This document shows positions 25,091 to 34,123 of a DNA stretch of 64,000 nucleotides, in pieces. Numbering within the stretch: the stretch's first letter is position 1; each line of letters starts with the position of its first letter. The notes below the pieces were generated by a model, which was not told the DNA's origin, did not search any database, and saw nothing but the letters and a program-made list of their open reading frames with translations. Position numbers and translations under genes: made by a program. Origin of the DNA: Paenibacillus plantarum (lineage in GTDB: Bacteria > Bacillota > Bacilli > Paenibacillales > NBRC-103111); the NCBI RefSeq assembly GCF_013141695.1, contig NZ_WHNY01000093.1, forward strand, positions 62,001-126,000, read 5' to 3'.

Positions 25091-25101
25091 TCACGCTAAG
25101 C

Positions 25102-25135
25102 AAAAAGGGAGTTCCCCTCCACGGGAACTCCCTTT
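25102..25135 (-). terminator. Terminator of the marR-ABC operon
   Basis: AAAGGGAGTTCCC (25104-25116) pairs perfectly with GGGAACTCCCTTT (25123-25135). On the minus strand the stem is followed by T residues. It lies 27 bp beyond the stop of the last ABC gene. Confidence 0.9.
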
Positions 25136-25161
25136 CTATTTCCTGCCGGACTCCACGTCCG

Positions 25162-26937
25162 TCAAAGCGAGCTGGCTTCGCTGAATTGGCTCGCATACAA
25201 ATCATAGTAATGCCCACGAAGAGCCAACAGCTCTTCGTGCGTACCGCGCTCCACGATCTCGCCGCCGTGGATGACCAGAATGGCACTCGCTTCGCGGATC
25301 GTGCTGAGCCGGTGGGCGATCACGAAGCTCGTTCGCCCCTTCATGAGCACGCCCATCGCCTGCTGGATGTGCTGCTCGGTGCGCGTGTCGACGGAGCTCG
25401 TCGCCTCATCGAGCACAAGAATCGCGGGGTCGGCGAGAATCGCCCGCGCGATCGTGAGCAGCTGCCGCTGGCCCTGACTCAAGTTGCCGCCTCCGGCGGT
25501 CAACTTGGCGTCATAGCCGCTCGGCAGCTTGCGAATGAACCCGTCCGCGTTCGCAAGCTGCGCGGCGGCTTCGACTTCTTCGTCCGTCGCGTCTAAGCGG
25601 CCGAAGCGGATATTTTCTCGGATCGTCCCCGAGAACAGGTAGACATCCTGCAGCACGAGGCCGAGTTGGCTGCGTAGGCTGTCTTTTTCCATCTCACGAA
25701 TGTCTAAGCCATCAATCGTAATACTGCCCTCATTTATATCGTAGAAGCGAGTTAGCAGATTAATGATCGTCGTTTTACCAGCACCCGTGGGACCCACGAG
25801 AGCGATCAAATCACCAGGCTCCGCAGTGAACGAAACCTCATGCAACGTGGGCACTTCGTCGGTGTAGCTGAAGGAAACGTTTTGAAACACGACTTCCCCT
25901 TTGACATCCGTTAGCTGGACACCCTCTTTACTCGATTCGTACTCCGTCTCATTATCCATCACTTCAAAAACTCGCTCCGCACCCGCAATACCCGACTGAA
26001 TCATATTGTACTGGTTAGCGAGATCGTTAATCGGACGGCTAAATTGCTTCGAATAGTTCAAAAAGCTGATAATCACGCCAACCATCGTCCATCCCCTCAG
26101 CACCATCCAACCGCCGATAGCAGCCAGTAAAATGAAGCTAAAATGATTGATCATATTCATGCTCGGCCCCATCATTCCCGAGAGCTGCTGCGCACCAGTA
26201 CCAGCGACTCGAAGCTGCTTATTGATTGCAGCGAGTTGATCGACGGCAGCGGCTTCGCGTTGGAATGTTTTCACAACCTTTTGCCCAGAAATTGTCTCCT
26301 CAATCAAGCCATTCAGCTCACCGAGTCTCTGCTGTTGCTCTTTGAACAAGCGTTGGGTATGTTTCGTGATTTGCTTGGTTGTGAAAAGCACGATCGGAAC
26401 CGTGATTAAGGCGATGAGCGTAAGCCAAATATTCAATGTAATCATCATGATCAAAGACCCGACAATCATAATGATGCTGGTCATAATTTGTGTTAAATTT
26501 TGACTGAGCGTGGTCGCAACGTTATCGACATCATTGGTCGTGCGGCTCATGAGTTCCCCATGTGAGGTCTTGTCAAAATAGCTAATAGGCAGCTTGTGCA
26601 GGTGGCGAAAAAGATCCTGTCTCATTTGCCACACGGTCCGCTGGGATACCCCAGCAACCAGATAGGATTGGATCCAAGACGCGGCCCCGCTGACTACGTA
26701 ACAGCCCAGCAGCAGGAGACAGAGCCCCAGCAGTCCATCCTGGTCTCGCGGTATGATGTAATCATCAATCGCTCTTCCGATTAAAAATGGCCCTAGCAAG
26801 GCAAGGCCGCTGCCGAGAACTGTCAAAATCGCAACGGTGAGCAGCCCGGTACGTTGTAGCCTCAGATAGCCCCACATGCGAAGGAGGGTTGCGCCGATGT
26901 TTTTCGCGCGTGGTTTGCGCGTTTGCTTGTTAGCCAT
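25162..26937 (-). CDS. ABC exporter half-transporter, catalytically canonical subunit
   Basis: A protein of 591 residues: six-helix ABC_membrane domain (about 20-310) and nucleotide-binding domain (about 350-585). Walker A is GPTGAGKTT, Walker B with catalytic Glu is ILVLDEATSSVD, and the H-loop is IAHRLS. The signature is LSQGQ instead of LSGGQ. Together with its partner it fits a heterodimeric multidrug exporter with one degenerate ATP site, of the BmrCD, LmrCD or TM287/288 kind. The ATG at 26937 follows GGAGGCGG, and the gene overlaps its partner by 8 bp (ATGGCTAA). Substrate unknown; control by the upstream MarR is likely. Confidence 0.92.
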   Translation of the reverse strand: MANKQTRKPRAKNIGATLLRMWGYLRLQRTGLLTVAILTVLGSGLALLGPFLIGRAIDDYIIPRDQDGLLGLCLLLLGCYVVSGAASWIQSYLVAGVSQRTVWQMRQDLFRHLHKLPISYFDKTSHGELMSRTTNDVDNVATTLSQNLTQIMTSIIMIVGSLIMMITLNIWLTLIALITVPIVLFTTKQITKHTQRLFKEQQQRLGELNGLIEETISGQKVVKTFQREAAAVDQLAAINKQLRVAGTGAQQLSGMMGPSMNMINHFSFILLAAIGGWMVLRGWTMVGVIISFLNYSKQFSRPINDLANQYNMIQSGIAGAERVFEVMDNETEYESSKEGVQLTDVKGEVVFQNVSFSYTDEVPTLHEVSFTAEPGDLIALVGPTGAGKTTIINLLTRFYDINEGSITIDGLDIREMEKDSLRSQLGLVLQDVYLFSGTIRENIRFGRLDATDEEVEAAAQLANADGFIRKLPSGYDAKLTAGGGNLSQGQRQLLTIARAILADPAILVLDEATSSVDTRTEQHIQQAMGVLMKGRTSFVIAHRLSTIREASAILVIHGGEIVERGTHEELLALRGHYYDLYASQFSEASSL

Positions 26938-28708
26938 GCAGAGCCGCCTCCTTCCCTTGCTGGGAATTATAAATATCTTGGTACAGCTGGCTTGTCGCCA
27001 ACAGTTCCTCATGTGTTCCTCGCGCAGCGATACGCCCCTCATCTAGGACAAGGATTTGATCGGCCTGCAAAACGGAGGAGACGCGCTGTGCGATAATGAT
27101 GCGTGTGCTGCCTGCCATCAACGCTTGCAAGGAACGCTGGATGCGTTTCTCCGTGCCCAAATCAATTGCACTCGTGCTGTCATCCAGCACAAGTAATGGG
27201 GATCGCAAAAGCAAGGCCCGAGCTATCGCTATTCGCTGCTTTTGACCGCCAGATAGATTCACGCCTCGTTGCCCCAACTTGGCTTCATAGCCTTCAGGCA
27301 GTTTGGAGATGAAACTATCAGCCTCTGCTGCTTGGGCGACAGCCACCATCTCTGCCTCCGATGCTCCTGGCTTGCCGAATAGAATGTTGTCGCGAATCGT
27401 CCCGCTAAACAAAATGGACTGCTGCAGCACAATGCCAATCTGGCTACGCAAGTGTTCGACGGGCAACTCTTTCACATCAACGCCATTTAGACGAATATGT
27501 CCACTGGACGCGTCATAGAGTCGGGGGATCAAGCTAACCAGTGTAGATTTACCTGAACCTGTTGCCCCAAGTATGCCAATGGTTTGACCTGGCAGTGCTT
27601 TAAACGAAATATCCTTGAGAACTGGCTGATCGGGAGCTGTCTCATACACGAAGGAAACCCGTTCAAATTCTAACTCACAGCCCACCACAGTGGATGATGT
27701 AGCCAAGGATTGGTGTGGTTTAAGTAGCTCTGCTTTTTCCTGATCCTGAGCAGGTTCATTTGGATCCACCTTCGTATCGAGCACCTCTCGAATCCGTTCA
27801 GCGGAAACCTGCGCACGGGAAATATTCATCAGCGTATTCGTTATAGATACAAGCGAAAACAACACTTGGCTGATATAGATGATGAATGCGGCCAAATCGC
27901 CGATAGCCATCGAACCGCTCCATGTTTGAGCACCGCCGAACCAGAGAACGGCAACGATGCTTATGTTCAAAATCAACGTCATCAGCGGCCCGCTTGTAGC
28001 TAAGGCGCGAGCAGAGCTAAGGCTGGCGTTCAGCAGGTCCGTGTTCGCTTGGCCAAATCGGGTCCGCTCGAAGGCGGCGCGAACAAAAGCTTTGATCACA
28101 CGAATGCCCGTCGTGCTCTCTTGCATAACCGTGTTTACGCGATCGATCTTCGTCTGCATTTGGCGAAAAAGCGGTGTAGAGCGTTTCATCAACAGATACA
28201 GAATGACAAATTGAATCGGTACAACAGCTAACAAGATCAAGGAAAGTCGTGGTGAAATGACCACAGCCATGATCAAACTGCCGATAAGCAGCGACGCTTC
28301 ACGCGTAAATTGACGCAGTAAAATTTGCAGGATGTTCAGCATTTGCATCACATCGCTGGTCAAACGAGTGATCAGTGAACCGGTCGAGAATGTATCCAAC
28401 TGTCGGAACGACAAGGATTGGACTTTCTCGAATACGCTTATCCGCAGGTCAGCGCCAAAGTTCTGGGCAGCTTTCACTGTGAAAAATGTACAGCCCACTC
28501 CGCCTATAAGACCAATGATGGCGACGCCTAACATATGTAAGCCTGTCGACCAGATCAATGCGAGATTCCCCTCAGCAACACCGTGATTCACAATGGTCGC
28601 CATGAGGCGAGGCTGCGATAAATCCATACATACCTCCATCACCATCAGCAAAGGAGCGAGCAGCGTTATGAACCAATACGGTTTAACAAACGAACGTAGT
28701 TTCCACAT
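26930..28708 (-). CDS. ABC exporter half-transporter, degenerate-site subunit
   Basis: A protein of 592 residues: ABC_membrane domain (about 15-300), a linker of about 30 residues, and a nucleotide-binding domain (about 345-580) with Walker A GATGSGKST and canonical signature LSGGQKQR. After Walker B it has Asp (LLVLDDSTSAID) instead of the catalytic Glu, and the H-loop is replaced by Gln (IIAQRVS). These are the hallmarks of the impaired subunit in heterodimeric exporters, and the partner at 25162 keeps Glu and His. The start is ATG at 28708, with GAAAGGAC upstream and a marR-type box 22 bp before it. Confidence 0.92.
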   Translation of the reverse strand: MWKLRSFVKPYWFITLLAPLLMVMEVCMDLSQPRLMATIVNHGVAEGNLALIWSTGLHMLGVAIIGLIGGVGCTFFTVKAAQNFGADLRISVFEKVQSLSFRQLDTFSTGSLITRLTSDVMQMLNILQILLRQFTREASLLIGSLIMAVVISPRLSLILLAVVPIQFVILYLLMKRSTPLFRQMQTKIDRVNTVMQESTTGIRVIKAFVRAAFERTRFGQANTDLLNASLSSARALATSGPLMTLILNISIVAVLWFGGAQTWSGSMAIGDLAAFIIYISQVLFSLVSITNTLMNISRAQVSAERIREVLDTKVDPNEPAQDQEKAELLKPHQSLATSSTVVGCELEFERVSFVYETAPDQPVLKDISFKALPGQTIGILGATGSGKSTLVSLIPRLYDASSGHIRLNGVDVKELPVEHLRSQIGIVLQQSILFSGTIRDNILFGKPGASEAEMVAVAQAAEADSFISKLPEGYEAKLGQRGVNLSGGQKQRIAIARALLLRSPLLVLDDSTSAIDLGTEKRIQRSLQALMAGSTRIIIAQRVSSVLQADQILVLDEGRIAARGTHEELLATSQLYQDIYNSQQGKEAALHG

Positions 28709-28729
28709 GGCATGATGTCCTTTCTTTTG

Positions 28730-28741
28730 TTTGTCAGCTAA
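28730..28741. promoter_or_regulatory. Second MarR-type box before the ABC genes
   Basis: TTTGTCAGCTAA, matching the box in the marR promoter (TTAGTCGGCTAA, 29211-29222) at 10 of 12 positions in the same orientation. It lies in the 38-bp gap between marR and the ABC genes. Confidence 0.45.
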
Positions 28742-28746
28742 CCAAA

Positions 28747-29190
28747 TTACTCCTCTTTGGGACGGAGATTATCTTTCATTTGAAGCAGAAGGCGGCGGAA
28801 CAGCAGCTTTTCCTCGGGTAAAAAATGCGCAAAGATCATCTCATCCGTTGTATTGATCGCCTCTTTGACATGTACCGTGACTTCCTTGCCCTTCTCGGTC
28901 AGGTAGACACGCGTAACTCTTTGATCGTTCTCATCAGGACGGCGTTCGACAAGGCCGGTTTTCTCCATGCGGTCAACCATGACGCTTAATGTCGCCCGTT
29001 TATTATGAATGCGCGAGGCTAGCTCGCTATGGCTAAGTCCATCCTCTACGGACAATGCCAGCAGCAACGGAGGTTGCCCTGGATAAACATCATAGGGATG
29101 AATGATTTGATCAATTGTATGTCGGTGCATTTTCAGCAAATGTGACATCAAATGAGTTAGCGATTCTGGATTATGGTGATGGCGAGACAA
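28747..29190 (-). CDS. MarR-family repressor of the adjacent ABC exporter
   Basis: A winged-helix regulator of 147 residues. The recognition region is LSHSELASRIHNKRATLSVMVDRMEKTGLVERRPDENDQRVTRVYLTEKG, with the usual DxR wing (DQRVTR). I choose TTG at 29190, which sits 8 bases after AAGGAGGGC; the longer reading starts upstream of that site and of the promoter -10. The gene heads the marR-ABC-ABC operon, so it probably represses its own operon and releases it when a transported toxic compound binds. Confidence 0.88.
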   Translation of the reverse strand: MSRHHHNPESLTHLMSHLLKMHRHTIDQIIHPYDVYPGQPPLLLALSVEDGLSHSELASRIHNKRATLSVMVDRMEKTGLVERRPDENDQRVTRVYLTEKGKEVTVHVKEAINTTDEMIFAHFLPEEKLLFRRLLLQMKDNLRPKEE

Positions 29191-29210
29191 TGAAACGCCC
29201 TCCTTTTTAG

Positions 29211-29256
29211 TTAGTCGGCTAATTAATATTTTAGGTAGCATTGCTTGTCCTGTCAA
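29211..29256 (-). promoter_or_regulatory. marR promoter with operator
   Basis: On the minus strand, TTGACA (29251-29256) and TAAAAT (29228-29233) are separated by 17 bp. The box TTAGTCGGCTAA, with palindromic ends TTAG and CTAA, occupies 29211-29222, about the transcript start. This arrangement fits autorepression. Confidence 0.7.
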
Positions 29257-29309
29257 TACGATTTTTACATGTGCACGTGAGTGGGCATGGTGATAGGAAA
29301 TTGGGATGA

Positions 29310-29815
29310 ATAGTGAGCTGGTATGGAGGATGCTTGGGGAGGATGTTGTTGGTGAGGGTGGGTTGGGGAGTAATTGGCTTGTTTCTGGTGCGGGGGCTTG
29401 GTGGGGATGGGGCGTCTGTTGGTGCTGGCGGGTTAGGGACTAATTGGCTTGTTTTCTGGTGCGGGGGGATGGTGGGGATGAGGTGGATGGTGGTGCTGGC
29501 GGGTGGGGTGGAGTAATTGGCTTGTTTCTAGTGCGGAGGCTGGGTGGGGCATGCTGCGTCTGTTGGTACTGGCGGTTGGGGTGAGAGTAATTGGCTTGTT
29601 TTCTGGTGCGGGGGCTGGGTGGGTATGAGGCGTCTGTTGGTGCGGCTGGGTTAGGGAGTAATTGGCTTGTTTTCTGGTGCGGGGGCTTGATGGGTATGAG
29701 TCATCTGTTGGTGCGGGTGGGTTGAGGAGTAATTGGCTTGTTTCTGGTGCGGGGGGCTGGGTGGGGCATGGTGCGTCTGTTGGTGCTGGCGGGTGTTAGG
29801 GAGTAATTAAGTAGC
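29310..29815. repeat. G-rich tandem repeat (minisatellite), about 7 units of 70-74 bp
   Basis: The landmark TAATTGGCTTG starts at 29371, 29441, 29514, 29588, 29659 and 29730, and a decayed copy (TAATTAAG) at 29804, giving a period of 70-74 bp. Each unit also contains GGTGCGGGGGCTGG-like and CTGTTGGTG blocks. The + strand is very poor in C. Units differ by small insertions and deletions and hold no conserved reading frame. It lies directly beside element E. Confidence 0.88.
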
Positions 29816-29826
29816 CCAGCAACCAC

Positions 29827-30013
29827 TTAGATGGAAAACCTCCATCTAATTTCATCCTTTTCCTCTCAAATTTTAGATTAGATGGATTTCCTACATGTAA
29901 TTTCGCCCATTTAGCGCCATAAGCGAGAACTCAGGGAAATTAGCTGTACATTTTCCAGTTATTCTCCAATTTCGATCATTCCCCTCGAAATTAGCTGTAG
30001 TTTATCCAGTTAT
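29827..30013. repeat. Four-palindrome element type I, copy E
   Basis: Units start at 29827, 29878, 29940 and 29991 (51, 62, 51): TTAGATGGA-AAACC-TCCATCTAA, TTAGATGGA-TTTCC-TACATGTAA, TTAGCTGTA-CATTT-TCCAGTTAT and TTAGCTGTA-GTTTA-TCCAGTTAT. The first unit is a perfect palindrome outside its centre. It lies downstream of galT, beyond the galT terminator, and upstream of marR (same strand). Confidence 0.93.
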
Positions 30014-30065
30014 TCTGCCACTACTGGAAGCAGCGCCTCAAACGCGCGCCACTACGCGCGCGCAA

Positions 30066-30094
30066 CAAAAAATCCCTGGTCCACCGACCAGGGA
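30066..30094 (-). terminator. Terminator of the gal operon
   Basis: TCCCTGGTC, a 4-base loop and GACCAGGGA (30073-30094), with a T-run on the minus strand (A-run 30066-30072). It is 13 bp beyond the galT stop. Confidence 0.9.
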
Positions 30095-30106
30095 ATACGC
30101 ACTACC

Positions 30107-31681
30107 TTACTGCTGCGCGAAGCCCACCGCAGCCAAAAACCGTCCGAACGCCGCTTGCCCGGCTTCGTCTCTCTTGAAGACGCCTGCGTCGAGCAGGACG
30201 TCCATGAACTTGCTGCCGACCTCGGTCTGCAGCACCGCATTCGCCGCGTCGGCCGTCAGCGACGCGCCGTGCTTCGCGAGCAGCTCCGCGATCCAATCCG
30301 CATGCTTATGCAGCGGATGGCTCAGATCGCTTAGCTCGCGGCCGATCTCGGCTTCACCGGTGAGCAGCTTGGCAATCGCTGCCAGTTCCTCTTGCAGGCG
30401 GCCTGGCAGCACCGCCAGCCCCATAACCTCAATCAAGCCGATGTTCTCCTTCTTGATGTGGTGCAAGTGCTGATGCGGATGGAAAATCCCATCCGGATGC
30501 TCTGCGCTGGTGCGATTGTTCCGCAACACCAGATCAAGCTCGTACTCGCCGCGCGCGTTGTTGCGGGCGATCGGCGTAATCGTGTTATGCGGCACGTGCT
30601 GTCCGTCCTTCTCGCTGAACGCGAGGACTTCCGCTTCCGCATCGCTGTAAGCACGCCAGTCGTCGAGCAACTTACTCGCCAGCTTGTACAGCTGTTGCTT
30701 GTTGTGCCCGCTCAGGCGCAGCACCGACATCGGCCACTTCACAATCGCGGCCTTCACACCAGCATAATCCGCATGTGAGAATGCTTTCTCACTTGGCGCT
30801 TTTTCCATCGGGAACTTGTGACGCCCGCCTTGGAAATGATCGTGGTTCAGGATCGATCCCCCAACGATCGGCAGGTCTGCATTTGAACCGATGAAGTAAT
30901 GCGGGAACTGTTCGATGAAGTCGAGCAAACGGTAGAACGTATTTGCCGTTGTTTTCATCGGAATATGCTTTTCATGGAAGATTATGCTGTGCTCGTTATA
31001 GTACACGTAAGGTGAATACTGCAAGTACCACTTCTCGTTATCCAACTCGAGTGGGATGACACGCAGATTCTGTCTAGCCGGGTGATTCACACGGCCTGCA
31101 TAACCCAGATTGTCTACGCAGAGTAGACATAGGGGGTAGCTGCTTTGTGGCAGCGTTTTGAGCAGCGCAATTTCCTTCGGATCCTTCTCCGGCTTAGACA
31201 GGTTGATCGTAATTTCCAAATCCCCGTACGTCGTTTCAGCCAGCCAGTAAGCATTCTTCGCAATACGATCCATACGAATATAGTTGGAATCGATGGATTG
31301 CTTGTAGAAATAAGCCGTCGCCGCTTCCACATTCTGCGTTTTCGCGATCTTCCAGAATTCACTGACCACCTCAGAAGGACGGGGCATCATGAGTCCCATA
31401 ATACGTGCGTCCAGCAAATCGCGGTACGTCATCGTGTTCTCTTCCAGTAGCCCTGCTTCCCAAGCTGCATCTAACAGCTCTTCCAGCAAGCCAACCGGAC
31501 TGCTCAATTTCTCCGCAGGTACTTCCCCTTGGAAAGGCTCCGCTAGACCGAATAAATCCAATAAAGCATTACGCGATGTATACACATCCAACTGTTCGAT
31601 CAATCCGTTTTGGGTAGCGAACTGCAGGAGTCTTTCTATTGTTAACGCTGCAGATTGCGGCGTTTGTAATGTGCGTTCCAT
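30107..31681 (-). CDS. galT: UDP-glucose--hexose-1-phosphate uridylyltransferase, class II GalT
   Basis: A protein of 524 residues. It transfers UMP between UDP-glucose and galactose-1-phosphate in the Leloir pathway. Length and sequence fit the Firmicutes class II GalT (about 500 residues) rather than the shorter E. coli type; characteristic blocks are SYPLCLLCVDNLGYAGRVNHPARQNLRVIPL, GSILNHDHFQGGRHKFPMEKAP and HPHQHLHHIKKENIGLIEVMG. The ATG at 31681 follows AAAGGGAAG. It is the third gene of galK-galE-galT, 39 bp after galE. Confidence 0.96.
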   Translation of the reverse strand: MERTLQTPQSAALTIERLLQFATQNGLIEQLDVYTSRNALLDLFGLAEPFQGEVPAEKLSSPVGLLEELLDAAWEAGLLEENTMTYRDLLDARIMGLMMPRPSEVVSEFWKIAKTQNVEAATAYFYKQSIDSNYIRMDRIAKNAYWLAETTYGDLEITINLSKPEKDPKEIALLKTLPQSSYPLCLLCVDNLGYAGRVNHPARQNLRVIPLELDNEKWYLQYSPYVYYNEHSIIFHEKHIPMKTTANTFYRLLDFIEQFPHYFIGSNADLPIVGGSILNHDHFQGGRHKFPMEKAPSEKAFSHADYAGVKAAIVKWPMSVLRLSGHNKQQLYKLASKLLDDWRAYSDAEAEVLAFSEKDGQHVPHNTITPIARNNARGEYELDLVLRNNRTSAEHPDGIFHPHQHLHHIKKENIGLIEVMGLAVLPGRLQEELAAIAKLLTGEAEIGRELSDLSHPLHKHADWIAELLAKHGASLTADAANAVLQTEVGSKFMDVLLDAGVFKRDEAGQAAFGRFLAAVGFAQQ

Positions 31682-31720
31682 ATTGCCACTTCCCTTTCTT
31701 GTGAAAACCTCAACCTCACG

Positions 31721-32719
31721 TTAAACGTTCACTTCAGCCGCGTACCCCTTCGGGTGCTTCTGGTGCCAGTTCCACGCGCTCTCAATGATCGCTTCCAGGG
31801 AATCCAAAGCTGGCTTCCAGCCAAGCTCGGCTCTTGCACGCTCCGAGGAGGCGATTAGCGTTGCCGGATCTCCGGCTCTACGAGGCTCGACTACCGCAGG
31901 GATCGCATGGCCTGTGACTTTGCGCGCGATATCGATCACTTGCTTCACGGAGAAGCCTGTGCCATTGCCAAGGTTATAAATGTTGCTGTCCGCACCGCCG
32001 CGCAGCTTCTCTACCGCCAGCACGTGTGCGCTCGCTAGATCGCTAACGTGGATGTAGTCACGTACGCAAGTACCGTCTTCTGTTGCATAATCCTCGCCGA
32101 ATATCGAGATATGTGCTCTTTGACCCAGCGCTACCTGCAAAATAATCGGAATCAGATGCGTTTCCGGGCTGTGGTCTTCCCCGATTTTGCCACCTGCATG
32201 GGCGCCAGCTGCATTGAAGTATCTTAATGAAACATATTTGATGCCATGCGCCGTATCGAACCATTTCATCATTTTTTCCATCGCCAGCTTCGTTTCGCCA
32301 TACGTATTCGTTGGCAAGGTACGATCGCTTTCAAGGATCGGGATGTTTTCAGGCTCGCCATACGTCGCAGCCGTCGATGAGAATACGATGCGTTTCACGC
32401 CGTATTGCGTCATTTTTTCAAGTAAGCAAAGGGTTCCGTACACGTTATTGTGGTAGTATTTCGCTGGATTGGTCATGCTCTCACCAACGAGTGAATTCGC
32501 TGCAAAATGAATGATGGCATCGATATTATTTTCAGCAAAAACCGTATCCATAAATTCGCCGTCACGTAGATCGCCAACGTATAGTTTACCGCCAAGTACT
32601 GCGTCCTTATGACCTTGCTGCAAGTTATCGACGATAACGACTTCTTCGCCTTTGGCCAGAAGCTCTGCTACCGCATGCGATCCAATATAGCCCGCTCCAC
32701 CTGTAACTAGAATTGCCAT
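31721..32719 (-). CDS. galE: UDP-glucose 4-epimerase
   Basis: An extended-SDR enzyme of 332 residues that interconverts UDP-galactose and UDP-glucose with bound NAD. The NAD loop is [15 protein letters not shown] at residues 6-20, with the catalytic Ser/Tyr/Lys in [11 protein letters not shown] and [14 protein letters not shown], followed by [10 protein letters not shown]. The ATG at 32719 follows the galK stop with a 1-bp gap, and its ribosome site GGAGGCG lies inside the galK end; the upstream in-frame start at 32737 is unnecessary. Confidence 0.96.
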   Translation of the reverse strand: MAILVTGGAGYIGSHAVAELLAKGEEVVIVDNLQQGHKDAVLGGKLYVGDLRDGEFMDTVFAENNIDAIIHFAANSLVGESMTNPAKYYHNNVYGTLCLLEKMTQYGVKRIVFSSTAATYGEPENIPILESDRTLPTNTYGETKLAMEKMMKWFDTAHGIKYVSLRYFNAAGAHAGGKIGEDHSPETHLIPIILQVALGQRAHISIFGEDYATEDGTCVRDYIHVSDLASAHVLAVEKLRGGADSNIYNLGNGTGFSVKQVIDIARKVTGHAIPAVVEPRRAGDPATLIASSERARAELGWKPALDSLEAIIESAWNWHQKHPKGYAAEVNV

Positions 32720-32720
32720 T

Positions 32721-33902
32721 TTACAACGCCTCCTCAAGTTGCTCTACACCGTTGCCAATATCGCAAACATAGAAGCTTGGTGTAAGCCCTGTAATGCCCG
32801 TATACTCTGCGCCTACTTGGTCGATGAACGTCTGAACGCTGTCTTCATGAACCAAGGAAACCGTACAACCACCGAAACCTGCGCCCGTCATCCGTGCACC
32901 TAACACACCTGGCACTTTCAACGCCGCTGCAACCATCGTATCAAGCTCCAAGCCCGTTACTTCATACAGGTCACGCAGGGAATCGTGGGATCCGATCATC
33001 AGCTTACCGAAGGATTCTAGGTCATTCTTCTCAAGTACTTCGATGGATTTCAAAACACGATCAATCTCTTCCACAACATGCTCCGCTCTGCGGCGAACCG
33101 TTTCGTCTGGGATCAAGTGTTTATATTCATTGAACTGCTCAAGGTTCAGTTGACCAAGCAGTGTGATGTCTGGGAATTGCTTTTGCAAGTAGGTAACCGC
33201 CTGCTCGCATTGACTTCTTCTCTCATTGTAGGCGGAGTCGACGAGACCTCTGCGTTTGTTCGTGTTGCCGATCACAAGCTTATAGCTACCGCTTTGAAAA
33301 GGAACATGACGATACTCGAGCGTATCACACATCAACAGGATCGCGTTGTCTTTCTTGCCATTCGCTACAGCGAATTGGTCCATGATGCCGCAATTTACAC
33401 CGACGAATTGGTTTTCTGTTTCTTGTGCGAGCAGCGCGATTTTGACTGTATCGATCGGGTACTTCTCAAGTGTCAGTAAGCTGTACGCTGTAACAACCTC
33501 GATGGAAGCTGAGGAAGAGAGTCCTGCACCATTTGGAATTTCACCGTGGAACAAAAGGTCATAACCTTGCGTCACTGGGAATCCTGCTTTCGCTAAGTGA
33601 ACGAAGATGCCTTTCGGATAGTTGATCCAATCATCCTCTTCTTGGTAGGACAAGTCGTCTATGGAAATTTGTTTGCGAAGCGCCAAATTTGTAGAAGCGA
33701 AGCCGATCACGCGATCTTGTCTTGGACGAATGATCAAGGTCGTTCCGAACGTCAAAGCTGCCGGGAATACATAACCGCCGTTGTAATCCGTATGCTCGCC
33801 GATCAAATTCACTCGACCTGGAGCGTGAAATGCTGATATTTCCGCAGCTGTTTCTCCATAAATTTCAATAAACGTGTCTTTTAGAGCTTGCAAATCTGCC
33901 AT
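32721..33902 (-). CDS. galK: Galactokinase
   Basis: A GHMP kinase of 393 residues that phosphorylates galactose at C1, the first Leloir step. The galactose-binding signature [19 protein letters not shown] is at about 30-48, the ATP loop [10 protein letters not shown] near 130, and motif 3 [14 protein letters not shown] near 345. The ATG at 33902 has AAGGCGGTG 7 bases upstream. First gene of galKET; the divergent AraC gene 221 bp away is the probable activator. A TATACT -10 candidate for this operon is at 33982-33987 on the minus strand, with a poor -35, as expected for activated promoters. Confidence 0.96.
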   Translation of the reverse strand: MADLQALKDTFIEIYGETAAEISAFHAPGRVNLIGEHTDYNGGYVFPAALTFGTTLIIRPRQDRVIGFASTNLALRKQISIDDLSYQEEDDWINYPKGIFVHLAKAGFPVTQGYDLLFHGEIPNGAGLSSSASIEVVTAYSLLTLEKYPIDTVKIALLAQETENQFVGVNCGIMDQFAVANGKKDNAILLMCDTLEYRHVPFQSGSYKLVIGNTNKRRGLVDSAYNERRSQCEQAVTYLQKQFPDITLLGQLNLEQFNEYKHLIPDETVRRRAEHVVEEIDRVLKSIEVLEKNDLESFGKLMIGSHDSLRDLYEVTGLELDTMVAAALKVPGVLGARMTGAGFGGCTVSLVHEDSVQTFIDQVGAEYTGITGLTPSFYVCDIGNGVEQLEEAL

Positions 33903-34123
33903 GTGTGGCACCGCCTTTAGTTGTATTGGTATGTTTGCTTGGTTGTTGTTAGATATGTTGTTTGTGTAAGTTTGTAGCTTAAGTATAAGAGATACGCCAA
34001 GGATTGGCTATGGAGGCATGTTATTTCTACATGGAAAAATGTGATTTGCAGTTTCCTCTTTATGTGAGATATATGATACAGTGAAGGGAACGAATGGTCT
34101 TCGAACGGAGATGAGGAAACGTC

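Larger units (their letters stand above)
24318..25100. repeat. Tandem duplication of the cyclase 3' tail plus element D
   Basis: The segment from 24318, covering the last codons of the cyclase gene (EATFGNSR and stop), element D and a G-rich tail, is repeated with an offset of 320-321 bp starting near 24639. The second copy keeps the tail in frame with its stop (EATFSNSR), then element D-prime. The flank containing GTGCTAGCA-CTACAA near 24590 recurs imperfectly near 25050, so the second copy is longer. Identity is high by eye, with scattered substitutions. Confidence 0.85.

Noticed and set aside
29313-29516. Gly/Val/Trp-rich open frame in the minisatellite
   Set aside because: It results from the lack of C (few stop codons) in the repeat; indels between units break the frame.
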